DNA from: Neobacillus muris
GTDB taxonomy: Bacteria; Bacillota; Bacilli; Bacillales; Cytobacillaceae
Reading direction: 5' to 3'
Assembly: GCF_943193175.1 (NCBI RefSeq)
Contig: NZ_CALPDF010000004.1
Location: forward strand, 62,001 to 126,000
Length of the DNA stretch: 64,000 nt
Position numbers and translations under genes: made by a program. Below the pieces are notes generated by a model. It worked only from the letters and a program-made list of their open reading frames with translations, made no database searches and had not been told where the DNA came from. Below, piece after piece: positions 17,109-25,420 of the stretch (position 1 is its first letter; the number at the start of each line of letters is the position of its first letter).

Positions 17109-18092
17109 TTATTTCTTTTTTAAGAAAATTGTTTTTATTTCTTTAGAGATAATTAACAATCGAAAGTTTATCATTAACATAGTCATATAATATTTATAAA
17201 GCAGCGGAATTGAATTAATCCTTAAGATATACCTGTAATGACTTCTCATATTTTCTTGAATTTTACGCAGATAAGAATTCCTATCCTTGCTATCGTTTAC
17301 TTGATGCAGAATATAAAAGACATTGTCAATAGACCAAAATACAAAGCATCGAACTACTTCCTCATAGATCTCAGGATAATATTTATTCATAAAAGGCAGA
17401 ATTTCTTCCCAGCCAATAAAAGCATCCATTCTTCTTTTGTTAAAAGCAGAGGTTAATATACTGTTTTGTCTTTTTACATATATATAACCACTATAGTTTG
17501 TGTAAGTTGCCTTATTGGCGTTCGAAAAGAGTTTATATGCTGTAGATAAGTCCTCATGTATTCTTCCTTCTGGGAATGACACATTTTCAAAACAATGCTT
17601 CCTAAACAACTTGTTGCAGAGAGAGAAGCGATACAGTTTACCGATAAAAAGCTGTTTCATTGCTTCAATATTATTCATTTCTTTCATGAATATATTGGTA
17701 TCCACGTTAATGATTTTGCCATCCACTTCTCTAGCCAATTTACATATGGCAATATCACTATTCGTTTCAATACAGATTCGATGCAGTTCTTTGTACATAT
17801 TCTTATCAATATGATCATCACCGTCTACAAAGCCGATAAAATCACCTTGGGCCAAGCTGATACCTATGTTTCTAGCCGAACTAACTCCCTCAAAATGTTT
17901 GTGAATTACCTTGACTCTTGTATCTCTTTTTGCAAATTCATCGCATATCGCACCGCTCTTATCCGTTGAACCATCATTTACAAGCAACAATTCAAAATTT
18001 ATAAAGTCCTGTGTAAGAATACTATTTATACAATCTTTAATATATGGTTCCACGTTATAAACAGGTACTATAATACTAATAACAGGATTCAT
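17109..18092 (-). CDS. GT2 family glycosyltransferase
   Basis: 327 aa. The GT-A core shows ISIIVPVYNVEPYIKDCINS, LVNDGSTDKSGAICDEF and the metal-binding GFVDGDDHIDKNM (DxDD type), followed by HEDLSTAYKLFSNANKA with the catalytic acidic residue. It is similar in design to the neighbours at 16073 and 19781. The three together point to a repeat unit with several beta- or alpha-linked sugars added by related enzymes. The ATG is 18 bases after the stop of the TagD-like gene. Confidence 0.87.
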   Translation of the reverse strand: MNPVISIIVPVYNVEPYIKDCINSILTQDFINFELLLVNDGSTDKSGAICDEFAKRDTRVKVIHKHFEGVSSARNIGISLAQGDFIGFVDGDDHIDKNMYKELHRICIETNSDIAICKLAREVDGKIINVDTNIFMKEMNNIEAMKQLFIGKLYRFSLCNKLFRKHCFENVSFPEGRIHEDLSTAYKLFSNANKATYTNYSGYIYVKRQNSILTSAFNKRRMDAFIGWEEILPFMNKYYPEIYEEVVRCFVFWSIDNVFYILHQVNDSKDRNSYLRKIQENMRSHYRYILRINSIPLLYKYYMTMLMINFRLLIISKEIKTIFLKKK

Positions 18093-18110
18093 AATTTAGG
18101 TTTTCATTCC

Positions 18111-18533
18111 CTATATATTTATTTTTTGTTTCACTAGCGTTGAAGATACTCCTGGGGTATAAGGGAAATAAACAATATTGACACCGACTTCATTTAATTT
18201 TTTCTCCACTTCATTAAAGAGGGCGTCTCCTTTCCAATCATCTCCCACAAACATTGCATCAAATTTAAATTTCTCCCAAGCCGCGAATTTGTCTCTGTTT
18301 ATTTGAGGAACAACCCTATCAACATATTTAATCCCCTCCACAATCTCCACTCTCTCTTGAAAATTGATAACAGGATGTTTCTTTTTATACTCCATTACCA
18401 GTTCATCTGTACTTACACCAACAATCAAATATTCACATTGCTCTTTTGCTCTCTTCAAAATATTTAGATGACCAACGTGAAACAGGTCAAAAACACCAGT
18501 TGTATAACCAATATTATATGGCTTCTGTAGCAT
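18111..18533 (-). CDS. tagD: Glycerol-3-phosphate cytidylyltransferase (TagD-like)
   Basis: 140 aa from the ATG at 18533, which has AGAGGAGG upstream; the longer open frame would bury that site. It is a cytidylyltransferase-fold protein with YTTGVFDLFHVGHLNILKRA (the HxGH nucleotide motif at about 15-18) and later FVGDDWKGD. TagD/GCT enzymes make CDP-glycerol from CTP and glycerol-3-phosphate. The gene overlaps the end of the TagF-like gene by 20 bases, so donor synthesis and transfer are coupled. Its position inside an exopolysaccharide cluster suggests glycerol-phosphate decoration of the polysaccharide and not wall teichoic acid synthesis. Other related CDP-alcohol donors cannot be excluded. 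Confidence 0.85.
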   Translation of the reverse strand: MLQKPYNIGYTTGVFDLFHVGHLNILKRAKEQCEYLIVGVSTDELVMEYKKKHPVINFQERVEIVEGIKYVDRVVPQINRDKFAAWEKFKFDAMFVGDDWKGDALFNEVEKKLNEVGVNIVYFPYTPGVSSTLVKQKINI

Positions 18534-19710
18534 AGCTTCTTTTCCTCCTCTTATCGCTAAAGCAAACTTCATTAATTAGTTTTACTAAATCCTCACTTGC
18601 CTTTCCATTTTCGAAAGATCCGATTGTTGATAAGAAATCATTTAATGATTCCTCATATTGGGCATAATGAAAGCCGGCGATTTTGCCAGCTAAGTCCTTG
18701 TTGCTATAGGCACAAATAAAAGGAAGATCCTTAACATCAAAGTATAAATTCCGCTCATTTTTTTGATAATCTAAAATATCTGGAATATATAAAAAGCACG
18801 GACGTTTCGTAATGGAAAAGTCAAACATCAATGATGAATAATCTGAAATTAAAATATCCGAAATGCATAAGAGTTCTTGTATATCATCATAGGAAGTTAC
18901 ATCCAACACATTTTTCCCGAACTTTAATTGATCCGACTTTGACAATAAATGCGGATGTAATTTAATTAAGAAGATCCAATTCCCACCAAATCTTTTACTT
19001 AGCTCATCTGAGATCCATTCATAATCTAGGTCATAGACCTCCAGGCTGCCATCTTTTCTAAATGTAGGAGCATATAGTACCAGCTTTGAATCCAGAGAAA
19101 TATTCAATTGTTTTAGAATTTTCATCCTAACTTCGGTATTGAGTTGAAAAAACACATCATTCCTTGGGCTCCCCTTCTGAAAAATATTGCCCTTATACCA
19201 AAATGCCCGTCTAAAAATATCTGTACTAACCTCACAACCTGATAATAGTAAATCGCACTTTTTGGAATCATTCTTTGCCAATTGTACATAGTCAGCAGTC
19301 AAAGAATCCTCCGCATCCTTTTCTATTTTTTTTAAACGCAATGAACTATGCCAGGTCTGAATATAAAATTGGTGCTTCCTTTTTATAAATAGGTCAGTAG
19401 TCCGAAAGTTAGTAACAATAACCTTTGAGGTGCATAATTCATAAAAGTATCTTAAAGACATCGTCTTAACTTTTCTAAAACCAGTTAAGTGCTTTTTACT
19501 TCCTAAATCATGAAAGGCCCATACAATATCAAAATAACCTTTAGGATAATTTTTCATTATATATTCAGAAATATACTTGGGATTGCATCCATACTGGCTG
19601 CCATAGTAACTAACCATAAAGATCTTATTATTTTTTATTGGCAAACAATTGAAAATCCATATAATGATCAGGGAAATGAATTTTTTAACTTTTTCTTTAT
19701 TTAATAACAT
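18514..19710 (-). CDS. CDP-glycerol glycerophosphotransferase family protein (TagB/TagF-like)
   Basis: 398 aa from the ATG at 19710, preceded by AGGGGAAG. The sequence upstream of that is open but unsupported. A short hydrophobic N-terminal helix (FISLIIIWIFNCLP) could sit at the membrane face. Family hallmarks are IQTWHSSLRLKKIEKD, with the catalytic histidine, LYAPTFRKDGS, LIKLHPHL with the second histidine, and ILISDYSSLMFDFSI. These enzymes transfer glycerol-phosphate from CDP-glycerol to a sugar or a growing chain. The length is that of a TagB-like primase or single-unit transferase, well short of the full TagF polymerase (about 750 aa). Its immediate partner is the TagD-like gene. Confidence 0.87.
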   Translation of the reverse strand: MLLNKEKVKKFISLIIIWIFNCLPIKNNKIFMVSYYGSQYGCNPKYISEYIMKNYPKGYFDIVWAFHDLGSKKHLTGFRKVKTMSLRYFYELCTSKVIVTNFRTTDLFIKRKHQFYIQTWHSSLRLKKIEKDAEDSLTADYVQLAKNDSKKCDLLLSGCEVSTDIFRRAFWYKGNIFQKGSPRNDVFFQLNTEVRMKILKQLNISLDSKLVLYAPTFRKDGSLEVYDLDYEWISDELSKRFGGNWIFLIKLHPHLLSKSDQLKFGKNVLDVTSYDDIQELLCISDILISDYSSLMFDFSITKRPCFLYIPDILDYQKNERNLYFDVKDLPFICAYSNKDLAGKIAGFHYAQYEESLNDFLSTIGSFENGKASEDLVKLINEVCFSDKRRKRSYATEAI

Positions 19711-19780
19711 AAACACGGCTTCCCCTTTCTTTGGAAGAAGCATTGTAATAATGTATTCCGCCCATTTTGCTCCGATTTCA

Positions 19781-20812
19781 TTACAAATTAATTTTCTCAA
19801 GCTCGAATGATTTGGTATTAACGGCTATTTTTCTCATTGCCTTTTGCAGTGCTAAATACGCTACATTTAAATATGGATGGATCGAAAATAACATAAGCTG
19901 TTTTCTTAAATGTCTGTCATTTTTTACTGCTTTTTTATATTTGATATAATTCTTCCGGATATCATTCCGCAGTTCCTTCCTGAGGACCCCTCGGTGATCC
20001 TTCTGTTTACTAATCAAAAGCAAATTGTAATGAATAAACATAGTTTTTAACAAAACCTTATAAGATTCATCTGTTAACTCTCGATAATATTCTTCAATGA
20101 AACATTGTCTTTCCTTTAACCCTTTTATAATATCTAAATTCTTGGCGGTATAGCTTGAAACAATGCTGTCGCCTCGTTGAAAATAATAGTACAGGGGCTG
20201 GTGGAGCATGACATATGTTCCGACCCTTTGCATGACTTTATGTGCCCAAAACACATCCTCATATAACACACCTATTTTAAAAGGGATATCTTTGACGATA
20301 TTCGTTTTATACAATTTCCCCCACGCAAAGTTTTTCACCCGCTCGTTGATGACCAATTCAGCCATTAACTCTTTGTTATTCAGTACAACTGGAGGATCAT
20401 CCTGTTGAAAATATCTATTATCAAATAACAAATAATCAACGTAAGCATAATAAAAAGCAGTTTGCACAATGTCTGCTTTAAATTTCAAACTATTTTCAAC
20501 CAATTCCGCAATCATATGTTTTTCTAACCAATCATCACTATCCACAAATAGTGTATAATCTCCCGTAACATGCTGCACCCCAAAGTTTCTTGCATCCGAT
20601 AGACCCCCGTTAGATTTATGAAATACTTTAATTCTATCGTCTATCTTTTCATATTCCTTTGCTATTTCTTGACATCTGTCAGGAGACCCATCATTGACTA
20701 ATACTATTTCTAGGTTAGTGTATGTTTGACTAATTATTGATTCGATACACCTGCTAAGGTATTTCTCTACCTTATAAATAGGAACAACAATGCTAATTTT
20801 ATAGGGTTCCAT
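19781..20812 (-). CDS. GT2 family glycosyltransferase
   Basis: 343 aa. ISIVVPIYKVEKYLSRCIES, LVNDGSPDRCQEIAKEYEK, NGGLSDARNFGVQHVTGDYT and LFVDSDDWLEKHM define a GT-A fold with the metal-binding DSDD site; YEDVFWAHKVMQRV carries the acidic catalytic residues. It is similar to EpsJ/CpsJ-type enzymes. Its ATG directly abuts the stop codon of the SinR-like regulator gene (no gap), so the regulator is translated from the same transcript. The sugar transferred is unknown. Confidence 0.87.
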   Translation of the reverse strand: MEPYKISIVVPIYKVEKYLSRCIESIISQTYTNLEIVLVNDGSPDRCQEIAKEYEKIDDRIKVFHKSNGGLSDARNFGVQHVTGDYTLFVDSDDWLEKHMIAELVENSLKFKADIVQTAFYYAYVDYLLFDNRYFQQDDPPVVLNNKELMAELVINERVKNFAWGKLYKTNIVKDIPFKIGVLYEDVFWAHKVMQRVGTYVMLHQPLYYYFQRGDSIVSSYTAKNLDIIKGLKERQCFIEEYYRELTDESYKVLLKTMFIHYNLLLISKQKDHRGVLRKELRNDIRKNYIKYKKAVKNDRHLRKQLMLFSIHPYLNVAYLALQKAMRKIAVNTKSFELEKINL

Positions 20813-21163
20813 TTAATTTTTTTCTCCTAAATGTTCGTTCTTCCATTTAATAAATTCAATCAGTGTTCTGTATTCTTGTATCTGTTCTTTACCAGCGCCA
20901 GCTTCTTTCAATTCATTCACAAACTTGATCCACTCGCCGTCCAATTGAGTCTCAACAGCCTTAGTTTTTTTAAGATTTAATAAATCCCTAACATCTACTT
21001 CTAAAACCATTGCCAGTTTCTTAATGATGTGAATGGACGGATTATGATTAACATCACGTTCAATATTGCTCAGATAGGACTTAGAGATATTTGCCTTTTC
21101 AGCTACCTGTGTTAAAGTTAAGCCCTTCCTCTTTCTGATTTCCTTTATTTTTCTCCCTATCAT
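20813..21163 (-). CDS. SinR/SlrR-like XRE transcriptional regulator
   Basis: 116 aa from the ATG at 21163 with AGGT upstream. The N-terminal helix-turn-helix IGRKIKEIRKRKGLTLTQVA, then ANISKSYLSNIERD and NPSIHIIKKLAMVLEV, is very close to B. subtilis SinR. The C-terminal LDGEWIKFVNELKEAG and QEYRTLIEFIKWKNEH match the SinR/SinI helical-hook dimerisation region. SinR represses biofilm matrix operons by binding GTTCTYT sites, and this cluster has three such palindromes. The gene lies inside the operon, between epsN and a GT2, whereas B. subtilis has slrR next to the operon but transcribed separately. It could be an autorepressor or a SlrR-like antagonist. It is not evident whether the genome has a separate sinR. 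Confidence 0.85.
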   Translation of the reverse strand: MIGRKIKEIRKRKGLTLTQVAEKANISKSYLSNIERDVNHNPSIHIIKKLAMVLEVDVRDLLNLKKTKAVETQLDGEWIKFVNELKEAGAGKEQIQEYRTLIEFIKWKNEHLGEKN

Positions 21164-21185
21164 AATTTTACCTATATTTATCCCT

Positions 21186-22364
21186 TCAACTAATATGGAT
21201 AATATCCCTTTCATTCTTATTCTGATTGATTAAATCCTTTATGCAGCCAATAACTCTAAGTTGGTCTCTTTCATGAAGATTCGACCCTGACGGAAGGCAT
21301 ATTCCTTTCTCAAATAAATACTCAGAGTAACTGCCGTTATTTATATGAGAGAAAAACTTTACTCCTTTAAAGATCGGCTGTAAATGAAGCGGCTTCCAAA
21401 CAGGACGAGCCTCTATATTCTCTCTTTCAAGGCAGCACAACACTTCCCCCGCTGATATCCCTAATTCCTTTTCATTTATAGTAATAGTTGTCAGCCATCT
21501 ATTTGACTGGGTGCTTTCTAACTCTGGCATAAAGGATATTCCAGGGAAATGAGATAGTTCTTTGCAGTACCTTTCAAATATTAGTCTTCGTGCTTTTACC
21601 CGTTCATCTAAAATTTCTAATTGCCCTCTTCCAACACCTGCCAAAATATTGCTCATCCGGTAGTTATATCCTACTTGGCTATGCTGATAATAGGGTGCAG
21701 GATCACGTGCTTGGGCAGCTAAAAACCTTGCTTTTTTTAATGCTGCTGTATCGTTTGAAACAAGCATGCCTCCTCCTGAAGTTGTGATGATTTTATTCCC
21801 ATTGAAGGAATAAATTCCAAATTTTCCAAACGTTCCGCTTGCCTTTCCATGGTAGGTAGCTCCCAGTGATTCTGCAGCGTCCTCAATAATCGGTACATGA
21901 TATTCATTGCAAATAGAGAGAATTTCCTCCATCTTTGCACTTTGGCCATATAAATTGACCACAATCACTGCCTTTGGGAGTCTTCCTTCATTCAGAGCAT
22001 CTCGAAATGCTTGTTCAAGCGCTGATGGCGACATATTCCATGTATCAGGTTCCGAGTCAATGAACACTGGCTGTGCTCCCTGATAGATGATGGGATTGGC
22101 ACTTGCCACAAAGGTTAAGGTTGAGCAAAAGACAATATCACCTTTTTGAACATTTAATAAAGAAAGAGCCAAATGAATTGCTGCGGTTCCAGAACTGACC
22201 GCAACCGCTTCATTGACTCCGACATACTCAGCTATTTCCTTTTCAAAAGCATCCACGTTTGGCCCCAATGGAGCAACCCAATTGGTCTCGAAAGCTTCAT
22301 CGATGTATTTCTTTTCGTTTCCACTTAAATGTGGAGGGGATAAAAATATCCTATTGGTTTTCAA
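21186..22364 (-). CDS. epsN: PLP-dependent aminotransferase, EpsN-like (DegT/DnrJ/EryC1/StrS family)
   Basis: 392 aa from the TTG at 22364, which follows AGGGGGAAG. The protein then begins LKTNRIFLSPPHLSGNEKKY, matching the start of B. subtilis EpsN. Conserved segments include SGTAAIHLALSLL, DSEPDTWNMSP, NLYGQSAKMEEI, EDAAESLGATYHGK and the PLP-lysine motif SFNGNKIITTSGGGML (about residues 185-200). EpsN aminates the 4-keto sugar made by the EpsC dehydratase, on the route to UDP-N,N'-diacetylbacillosamine-type sugars. The cytoplasmic reaction product would then be acylated; no EpsM homologue is present, but a FemAB-like acyltransferase gene lies just upstream. Confidence 0.93.
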   Translation of the reverse strand: MKTNRIFLSPPHLSGNEKKYIDEAFETNWVAPLGPNVDAFEKEIAEYVGVNEAVAVSSGTAAIHLALSLLNVQKGDIVFCSTLTFVASANPIIYQGAQPVFIDSEPDTWNMSPSALEQAFRDALNEGRLPKAVIVVNLYGQSAKMEEILSICNEYHVPIIEDAAESLGATYHGKASGTFGKFGIYSFNGNKIITTSGGGMLVSNDTAALKKARFLAAQARDPAPYYQHSQVGYNYRMSNILAGVGRGQLEILDERVKARRLIFERYCKELSHFPGISFMPELESTQSNRWLTTITINEKELGISAGEVLCCLERENIEARPVWKPLHLQPIFKGVKFFSHINNGSYSEYLFEKGICLPSGSNLHERDQLRVIGCIKDLINQNKNERDIIHIS

Positions 22365-22378
22365 TATACTTCCCCCTC

Positions 22379-23434
22379 TTAGTAACATACAGTTTTCTTT
22401 TTCAAATCTCCGCGATAACTGGGAAAGTAATTCTCATCAAAAGTATATTGTAAACGCAAGCAATCAATTATTTCATTATATTTTTCTTCATTGTGAATCT
22501 TCTTGCCTAGGAAGTAATTATAATGATTATGATTCGTGAATGAGGACTTGAATTTAAATAATCCATCATCCTCCTGGTAGCCGCCTCCGAGATGCAGCAT
22601 ACTTGAGCCCTTACATTTACAAAATTCAATCATATAATCAAATAGCAAATTATTTGGTTTTAAATCCAAATACTCAGTTCTTGAAGCACCAAGATGATAG
22701 TGGGAAAATTCCTTGCCCACGAGTATTAATACTCCTGCAATTATCCGATTATTTAATTCTGTAAAAAGTAAATACGTTTCACTGATTTCCGTATTTTTTA
22801 CTTGTTCAAAGAAATATTCATCATCGAAATAGTAATAACTAGATGCCTTATTCCGGTCCATCGTTTCTTTATATAAATCTATAAAATTTTTTATATTTTG
22901 CTCATTTTTTTCAGCTATAAAGCAGTGTAAATTGTTAGCCCTAGCTTTCCTTATATTTCGTTTATTCATGGAAGAATAGTTATTTCTTATTTCATGCATC
23001 GGAACAGTTAAGTCCACTCCCGTTGTCTTCCTGATGTATTCAATCTCAAATAATTCTTCGAAGACTTTATAATTGTCATAAAAAGGGTGGAATCTGATCG
23101 TTTCTGTAATGATGTGATGGGACTGACAATAAGAGCCAAACATTTCATAGAATTCATAAACCGATTGACAGCTTCCCTGAATGAATGGCCCGCCATAGCC
23201 ATATGGTGTAACAATGTCGTATAATTCCTCTTCGATAAAGGGAACCTTCCTTTTTATAAATGGATAGAAAATTTTAGCGTTGTCATCCTCATAATATGCT
23301 GCATATAATTTCCCCATTTCGTTCTTAGCAAATAAATTCCCATACTCATAGGAATAGTAGCAATCAATCGTTTCGAAATTTTTCAATACCTCTGACCATA
23401 TATCGTTTTGACTAATAATATAGAGCTGCTTCAT
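22379..23434 (-). CDS. FemAB-like GNAT acyltransferase
   Basis: 351 aa from the ATG at 23434 (GGTGG upstream); a GTG four codons earlier is open. The protein has two GNAT-like halves as in FemX/peptidoglycan-bridge proteins: an N-terminal part with YDIVTPYGYGGPFIQG, and a C-terminal part with LFTELNNRIIAGVLILVGKE, HYHLGASRTEYLDLKPNNLL and MLHLGGGYQEDDGLFKFKSS. The last segment is the family's characteristic C-terminal signature. FemAB enzymes transfer amino acids from tRNA, and related ones transfer acyl groups. It occupies the slot between epsL and epsN where B. subtilis has epsM, so it may acylate the 4-amino sugar, perhaps with an amino acid. That role is inference. Confidence 0.8.
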   Translation of the reverse strand: MKQLYIISQNDIWSEVLKNFETIDCYYSYEYGNLFAKNEMGKLYAAYYEDDNAKIFYPFIKRKVPFIEEELYDIVTPYGYGGPFIQGSCQSVYEFYEMFGSYCQSHHIITETIRFHPFYDNYKVFEELFEIEYIRKTTGVDLTVPMHEIRNNYSSMNKRNIRKARANNLHCFIAEKNEQNIKNFIDLYKETMDRNKASSYYYFDDEYFFEQVKNTEISETYLLFTELNNRIIAGVLILVGKEFSHYHLGASRTEYLDLKPNNLLFDYMIEFCKCKGSSMLHLGGGYQEDDGLFKFKSSFTNHNHYNYFLGKKIHNEEKYNEIIDCLRLQYTFDENYFPSYRGDLKKKTVCY

Positions 23435-23451
23435 CTCATCCACCACGACCT

Positions 23452-24132
23452 CTAATTAACATTCAAAGCCCCTGATTCCCCTGAATTTTCTCCGCTGCTT
23501 CCCTTAAACACCGGCATTGTAACAGAATCACTATTCTGGATTCCATCTGATTTTATTACCTTAATTAAGGTAATAAATAATATCTTAAGATCTAAGAAAA
23601 AACTTTGGTTCTCAACATACCAGACATCTAATTGGAATTTTTCTTCCCAAGTAATGGAATTACGGCCATTTATCTGAGCCCAGCCTGTTATTCCTGGCTT
23701 TACCAAGTGGCGTTTAAATTGCTCTGCATTATACAATGGCAAGTACTCCATAAGCAGCGGTCTCGGACCAACCAAGCTTAACTCACCCTTTATTACATTC
23801 CATAACTGGATCGATTCATCCAGGCTATATTTTCTGATAAATTTCCCAACAGGTGTCAGCCGCTGATCATCTGGCAATAATTCACCGCTGCTATCGCATT
23901 CATTAGTCATGGTGCGAAACTTATAAATATAAAAAGGGGTTCCATAAAGCCCTGGCCTCAGTTGTTTAAAAATAATTGGAGTTCCCAATTTCCATCGTAC
24001 TAAGATAGCCGTGCAGACCATGATTGGGGAAAAACTTATGAATATAAGAATCCCTGTAAACAAATCAAATATTCGTTTCACCATATCCCCCCAATTCTTC
24101 TTTTGTAAAGTTGATTTTTCCTTTTTACTCAT
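23452..24132 (-). CDS. epsL: Initiating sugar-1-phosphate transferase, EpsL-like
   Basis: 226 aa from the ATG at 24132. One N-terminal hydrophobic segment (LFTGILIFISFSPIMVCTAI) is followed by the conserved bacterial sugar transferase domain (PF02397): FKQLRPGLYGTPFYIYKFRT, SLDESIQLWNVIKGE, LVGPRPLL and VKPGITGWAQINGRNS. Such enzymes load the first sugar-phosphate from its UDP donor onto undecaprenyl phosphate at the membrane. With EpsC and EpsN, the first sugar is plausibly a diamino-trideoxyhexose. The start codon lies inside the stop of the small ORF upstream (ATGAGTAA), so translation is probably coupled. Confidence 0.92.
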   Translation of the reverse strand: MSKKEKSTLQKKNWGDMVKRIFDLFTGILIFISFSPIMVCTAILVRWKLGTPIIFKQLRPGLYGTPFYIYKFRTMTNECDSSGELLPDDQRLTPVGKFIRKYSLDESIQLWNVIKGELSLVGPRPLLMEYLPLYNAEQFKRHLVKPGITGWAQINGRNSITWEEKFQLDVWYVENQSFFLDLKILFITLIKVIKSDGIQNSDSVTMPVFKGSSGENSGESGALNVN

Positions 24133-24289
24133 GCCCATTTTCATTTAAATTAATAATGGTTAAAACTTTATCCTTCATGTCCTCAATAATTTCTCCCATT
24201 TGGATATGGTCTTCTTCATTTCCTTTCGTATAGGCGGCCATTAAGATCTTCAATAGTTCTTGCTGAGACAGTTTCTCATAAATATCCAT
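24125..24289 (-). CDS. Small conserved-looking protein of unknown function (54 aa)
   Basis: A 54-aa frame beginning MDIYEKLSQQELLKILMAAY and ending NENGHE. It has a good ribosome site (AGGGG, 9 bases before the ATG at 24289) and an overlap of 8 bases (ATGAGTAA) with the epsL start, which is strong evidence that it is translated. It is acidic, highly helical, and has no membrane segment or cysteines. It fills the space between galE and epsL that would otherwise be empty. I do not recognise the family. Translational coupling suggests a small partner or regulator of EpsL, but this is only inference. Confidence 0.65.
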   Translation of the reverse strand: MDIYEKLSQQELLKILMAAYTKGNEEDHIQMGEIIEDMKDKVLTIINLNENGHE

Positions 24290-24310
24290 TGCACTAATCC
24301 CCTTTGTTCC

Positions 24311-25390
24311 CTATTTCAAAAAAATTTCCCTTTCATTTGAAGATACAAAGGGAAATTCTTGCTCCATTATTTGAGGAGCTTTCTCATATCCATTCGGGTT
24401 ATTCGTTTGCCAATGCCAAGCATCAGCACACATTTGGTCAATTCCTCTTTCCGCCTCCCAATTCAGTTCCTTTTTAGCTTTCTCGGGATTGGCAAAGGAT
24501 ACTGCCACATCTCCAGGTCTACGCTCAGTAATCTTATAGTTTATTGATCTTCCAGATACTTTTTCAAACGCCTTAACGATTTCTAATACACTATAGCCTC
24601 TTCCAGTTCCAAGATTATAGGTATTAATTCCTTTCAATATCATATTTTGATTGAGCGCTTTTACATGTCCTTTTGCCAAGTCCACAACATGGATATAATC
24701 TCTCACACCTGTTCCATCCTTAGTTGGGTAGTCTACGCCAAAAATCTGCAGTTCCTTTAATTCACCAATTGCCACTTTAGAAATATATGGGATTAAATTA
24801 TTGGGAATGCCGGCAGGATCCTCTCCCATCTTCCCGCTCTCATGTGCCCCAATAGGGTTAAAGTATCGTAGAATGGTAATACTCCATGAATTATCAGATT
24901 GATACAGGTCAGTAAGAATTTCTTCTATCATTAGTTTTGTTCTCCCATATGGATTGGTCGCATTCAGTGGAAAATCCTCAGAAATGGGAACTTTATCTGG
25001 TGCACCATAAACGGTTGCAGAAGAACTGAATATTAAGTTTTTTACGTTATGCCTTTGCATAGTTTGACAAAGGAGAAGTGTTCCAGAAACATTATTATGA
25101 TAATATTCAAGCGGAAATAAAACCGATTCCCCCACAGCTTTGAAACCTGCAAAATGTATGACTGCCTGTATTTTATTATGTAAAAATACATCCTCCAGAC
25201 CCTCACTATCCAGGAGACTCGTATTATAAACTTTTATTTCTCGACCGGTGATTTGAATTGCCCGGTTTATCGATTCGGGATTGCTGTTAGTAAAATTATC
25301 GATGACAATGACTTCAAATCCCTCATTCAGCAATTCTACAATGGTATGACTCCCTATATAACCTGCTCCTCCTGTAACTAAAATGGCCAA
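24311..25390 (-). CDS. galE: UDP-glucose 4-epimerase
   Basis: 359 aa, a short-chain dehydrogenase-type epimerase. The NAD motif VTGGAGYIGSHTIVELL is at the N-terminus. VIHFAGFKAVGESV and SSSATVYG carry the catalytic Ser/Thr, and NPYGRTKLMIEEIL gives the YxxxK pair (about residues 152-156). RPGDVAVSFANPEKA near the end is typical of GalE. It interconverts UDP-glucose and UDP-galactose (or the GlcNAc/GalNAc pair) to supply donors for the glycosyltransferases around it. It lies 30 bases after a GT4 gene. A copy outside the cluster may also exist; galE is not part of the B. subtilis eps operon. Confidence 0.95.
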   Translation of the reverse strand: MAILVTGGAGYIGSHTIVELLNEGFEVIVIDNFTNSNPESINRAIQITGREIKVYNTSLLDSEGLEDVFLHNKIQAVIHFAGFKAVGESVLFPLEYYHNNVSGTLLLCQTMQRHNVKNLIFSSSATVYGAPDKVPISEDFPLNATNPYGRTKLMIEEILTDLYQSDNSWSITILRYFNPIGAHESGKMGEDPAGIPNNLIPYISKVAIGELKELQIFGVDYPTKDGTGVRDYIHVVDLAKGHVKALNQNMILKGINTYNLGTGRGYSVLEIVKAFEKVSGRSINYKITERRPGDVAVSFANPEKAKKELNWEAERGIDQMCADAWHWQTNNPNGYEKAPQIMEQEFPFVSSNEREIFLK

Positions 25391-25420
25391 ATTGCTCTCC
25401 TCCCTTTCATCCCAGTCAGG

